64,000 bases of DNA from Nitrospira sp. SG-bin1 (GTDB taxonomy: Bacteria; Nitrospirota; Nitrospiria; Nitrospirales; Nitrospiraceae), in the NCBI GenBank assembly GCA_002083365.1, contig LVWS01000031.1, forward strand, positions 1-64,000, read 5' to 3'. Every line of letters begins with the position of its first letter. Position 1 is the first letter of the stretch. The translations under genes were made by a program, and so were the position numbers. Below the pieces are notes generated by a model that had not been told where the DNA came from, made no database searches, and was given only the letters and a program-made list of their open reading frames with translations. This document shows, piece by piece, positions 61,746 to 64,000 of the stretch.

Positions 61746-62505
61746 CGCACAGGATATGATCTACGGCATCCATGCCGTACGCGAAGCGCTGAAGGCTGGC
61801 AAACGACCCTTGCAACGCCTGCTGGTTCTTCGAACTGACAAACAGTTTGCCGATCTGGTGCAACTGGCGCGATCGCGCCGGGTTCCGATTCATGTGCAAC
61901 CCTTGGCGTCCTTCGACCGACTGGTTCCCAACGGGAAGCACCAAGGTGTGGTGGCATTCATCTCGGCAAAGGCCTATCAGACAGAGGAATCGATTCTCGC
62001 ACGCGCCATTCAGCGGCAGGAGGCGCCGCTGGTGGTCATCTTGGACGGCGTCGAGGATCCTCACAATCTCGGTGCCGTGCTGCGGACAGCGGAGGGTGCG
62101 GGTGCCCACGGTGTGTTTATTCCTGAACGACGAGCCGTCGGTCTTACGTCGGTGGTCGCCAAAGCTTCCGCCGGGGCCATCGATCATATTCCGGTGGCCC
62201 GCGTGACGAACACAAGCCGATTACTTGAATCGTTGAAAGCGGTCGGAGTCTGGATTTACGGGGTGACGCCCTCGGCGAACAAGCTCTTCACGGATGTCGA
62301 CCTCCGTGGACCGATTGGATTAGTCTTGGGAAGTGAGGGAGCGGGAATCAGACCCGGTGTCCTGCAACATTGCGACGAATGTGTCCGTATTCCCCTTCGA
62401 GGACAAGTTCAATCGTTGAATGTCTCCGCTGCGGCGGCCATCGTCCTATTTGAGGCGGTGCGTCAACGCTGGCCTATTCAGAGGGCCGACGTTACCGGAT
62501 CCTGA
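61720..62505 (+). CDS. rlmB: 23S rRNA 2'-O-methyltransferase RlmB-type (SpoU family)
   Basis: 261 residues from ATG 61720, overlapping cysS by 26 bases. MIYGIHAVREALKAGKRPLQRLLVLR is the substrate domain; DGVEDPHNLGAVLRTAEGAGAHGVFIP, LVLGSEGAGIRPGVL and IPLRGQVQSLNVSAAAAIVLFE are SpoU knot motifs. Likely methylates G2251 of 23S rRNA. Alternative start ATG 61756. Confidence 0.93.
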   Translation: MAPAGGSADAQDMIYGIHAVREALKAGKRPLQRLLVLRTDKQFADLVQLARSRRVPIHVQPLASFDRLVPNGKHQGVVAFISAKAYQTEESILARAIQRQEAPLVVILDGVEDPHNLGAVLRTAEGAGAHGVFIPERRAVGLTSVVAKASAGAIDHIPVARVTNTSRLLESLKAVGVWIYGVTPSANKLFTDVDLRGPIGLVLGSEGAGIRPGVLQHCDECVRIPLRGQVQSLNVSAAAAIVLFEAVRQRWPIQRADVTGS

Positions 62506-62770
62506 GCACACCGCCCTGAATGGCGGTTTTCAGCAATTGAGCCGTATTCGATACTCGCATTTTCTTCATCATATTGGCGCGGTGGGCCTCGACGGTTTTG
62601 ACGCTGATTTTCAGCCGTTGACCGATTTCCTTGTTCTTAAAGCCCGCCCAGATCAATTCCAGAATTTCCTGTTCGCGTGAGGTCAGTGACTCGGGACGCT
62701 TCGTGCGCGGAGGCGGTTCAAGATCCGCCAGCGATTTTCGAGGTCGGGACTTTCCGGTTGTCTTCGCCAT
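62492..62770 (-). CDS. Stand-alone LuxR-type HTH regulator
   Basis: 92 residues from ATG 62770 (GGAG upstream; the frame extends to 62824). LTSREQEILELIWAGFKNKEIGQRLKISVKTVEAHRANMMKKMRVSNTAQLLKTA is a LuxR/NarL helix-turn-helix with no receiver domain. The gene is convergent with rlmB and overlaps it by 14 bases. Possible orphan output domain of a response regulator. Confidence 0.8.
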   Translation of the reverse strand: MAKTTGKSRPRKSLADLEPPPRTKRPESLTSREQEILELIWAGFKNKEIGQRLKISVKTVEAHRANMMKKMRVSNTAQLLKTAIQGGVLRIR

Positions 62771-62967
62771 GGCAGTTAGCTCTCCATATTGATAGGTCTG
62801 TACATCAGGTATACTAATAAACACTCGCGAGACGTATCACGTTTAACACCCTCCACCTTAGTTATTATGGAATGGGCGTGTCAGAATGTAAAGAAAGGCA
62901 CTTCGGCCCTAGTAGGGTTACCGGGTAGGGAAATAACTCTCAGCAATAATGCAATGAGGAGCACGCA

Positions 62968-63735
62968 TTGTCGATGTTTCTGATCGCCGGGCTGTTCGGC
63001 GCCCTCATCGGGAGCTTTCTCAATGTGTGTATCTACCGCCTACCTCGGCAGGAATCAATCGCATGGCCGGGTTCTCATTGTCCGCGATGCGCGCACCCCA
63101 TTGCCTGGTACGATAACATTCCTATTTTGAGCTTCCTCGCATTGGCCGGGCGCTGTCGGCATTGCGCCGTGGGTATTCCGTTCCGCTATCCATTGATCGA
63201 GATTCTCAACGCGTTAGGGTACGTGGGACTGCTCTGGGTTTTCGGTCCCAGCTGGACCGCAGCGGCGTACGGCCTGCTCTATTCAGCTCTCCTCGTGGTC
63301 GCCGGGACAGACCTGTCCCATAAAATCATCCCGAATGCCGTGACGTTTCCCGGCATCATTATCGGCTTCCTTTGTGCCGCCACCATCTTACCCGTTGGTG
63401 CTCCGGATAGTGTGCTGGGAATCCTCGTGGGCGGAGGCATTCTGTGGGTGCTTGCATGGGCGAGCCCCTACGTCTTCGGAAAAGAGGGAATGGGAGGAGG
63501 AGACATTAAGCTTTTGGGCATGATCGGGGCGTTCCTGGGATGGAAGCCAGCCGTGATGACCATCATGGTAGGCTCGTTCCTAGGGTCGGTGGTCGCGGTT
63601 GCTCTGATTGCGGCCAAGGTGATTAAAAGGGAAGATTACATTCCCTTCGGGCCATTTCTCGTGTGTGGTGCGCTGGTGGCGCTGTTCTTTGGGCAATCCA
63701 TCCTCGACTGGTATCAAGGGCTGATAGCCGGATAA
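62968..63735 (+). CDS. pilD: Type IV prepilin peptidase
   Basis: 255 residues from TTG 62968 (six bases after GAGGAG; ATG 62974 also possible). Membrane protein with two Cys pairs, C38/C41 and C63/C66 (CPRCAHPIAWYDN...CRHC), catalytic Asp in GTDLSHKIIPN and in MGGGDIKLLGM. Cleaves and N-methylates type IV pilins and secretion pseudopilins. No pilin gene in the window. Confidence 0.95.
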   Translation: MSMFLIAGLFGALIGSFLNVCIYRLPRQESIAWPGSHCPRCAHPIAWYDNIPILSFLALAGRCRHCAVGIPFRYPLIEILNALGYVGLLWVFGPSWTAAAYGLLYSALLVVAGTDLSHKIIPNAVTFPGIIIGFLCAATILPVGAPDSVLGILVGGGILWVLAWASPYVFGKEGMGGGDIKLLGMIGAFLGWKPAVMTIMVGSFLGSVVAVALIAAKVIKREDYIPFGPFLVCGALVALFFGQSILDWYQGLIAG

Positions 63736-63952
63736 TTGGCTCTCATGGCCGATTCCCACCCTTTCGTACTGTATCTCTTCAGCAAAGAACTGTATCTCTT
63801 GAGGTACTTCTATCCGGAGCCCTGTCTTTTCTTGTAGGCCGCCTCAGTTCCCGATCTCCAAGGCCTTTCTTATCCTCACGTCACTAATTCAACAGCTTAG
63901 GGGATTGCACCATCACGTATCAGACGGAGCACCATCCAGGAAAGCATCAATT
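63736..63952 (+). other. Intergenic region after pilD
   Basis: About 215 bases without a supported gene. ACTGTATCTCTT occurs twice, at about 63769-63780 and 63789-63800. No clear terminator. Confidence 0.35.
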
Positions 63953-64000
63953 ATGAGTGGCACGAGTCTTGTCATAGCGTCGGACCATCCGCGTGATATT
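63953..64000 (+). CDS. Start of a gene, runs off right edge
   Basis: ATG 63953 behind AGGAAAG opens a frame to the window end reading MSGTSLVIASDHPRDI, which could begin a receiver-like protein. Only 16 codons are visible, so the product cannot be named. Confidence 0.4.
   Translation, partial: MSGTSLVIASDHPRDI

Noticed and set aside
63958..63973. Sigma-54-like promoter TGGCACGAGTCTTGT
   Set aside because: Close to TGGCAC-N5-TTGC but lies inside the apparent start of a gene at the right edge, so its context cannot be judged.

Overview
The window is G+C-rich bacterial chromosomal DNA. The housekeeping order rimP-nusA-infB-DUF503-rbfA-truB-rpsO-pnp-M16 peptidase, isoleucine supply through citramalate synthase plus LeuCD, a threonine locus that uses an ApgM-like protein where thrB would be expected, IHF, a prepilin peptidase and several small secreted copper- or Fe-S-type proteins together suggest a Nitrospira-like member of the Nitrospirota. 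That assignment is an inference from remembered gene content and was not tested by a search.

Layout. 1-3840 (minus) holds two tandem paralogous lipoproteins; the second runs off the left edge. 4017-5464 (plus) holds two tandem TraT-family outer-membrane proteins. 5465-13638 is an accessory region unlike the rest: small same-strand genes of hypothetical, nuclease, HEPN and toxin-antitoxin type, separated by long non-coding stretches with recurrent repeats and four copies of one cupin gene, three of them dead. Stop codons there sit in CCTAAC-like sequence and new genes follow GTTRGRY-like cores, so I read it as a degenerate integron-type cassette array with no integrase in the window. A small remnant of a third traT 3' end (13588-13638) closes it.

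13728-31946 is mixed core: TldD/TldE, a TPR protein, an SLOG protein, periplasmic MsrA, PilZ, an aminotransferase, CysQ-like phosphatase, CorA, LeuC/LeuD, MEKHLA and CBS proteins, a cupredoxin-like protein, ferredoxin, DUF192, Rieske, a chagasin-like inhibitor and a class IV aminotransferase. 32026-41980 is the transcription/translation/RNA operon. 42284-43500 encodes two secreted proteins of unknown function. 43583-49482 (minus) is pdxJ-nnrDE-tsaE-lapA-mutS. 49768-55790 (plus) is an amino-acid operon (alaC-like, hom, thrC, apgM-like, lysC), followed by cimA. 57898-63735 carries ihfA, a MerR-type regulator, tRNA-Pro, surE, dedA, cysS, rlmB, a minus-strand LuxR-type regulator and pilD.

How the genes work together: LysC and Hom make homoserine, the ApgM-like protein probably phosphorylates it, and ThrC makes threonine. 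CimA with LeuCD supplies 2-oxobutyrate for isoleucine and also serves leucine synthesis. RimP, RbfA, TruB, RpsO, InfB, NusA and Pnp mature ribosomes and tRNA and handle mRNA. The accessory island looks like a store of nuclease, HEPN and addiction functions that has repeatedly duplicated and decayed.
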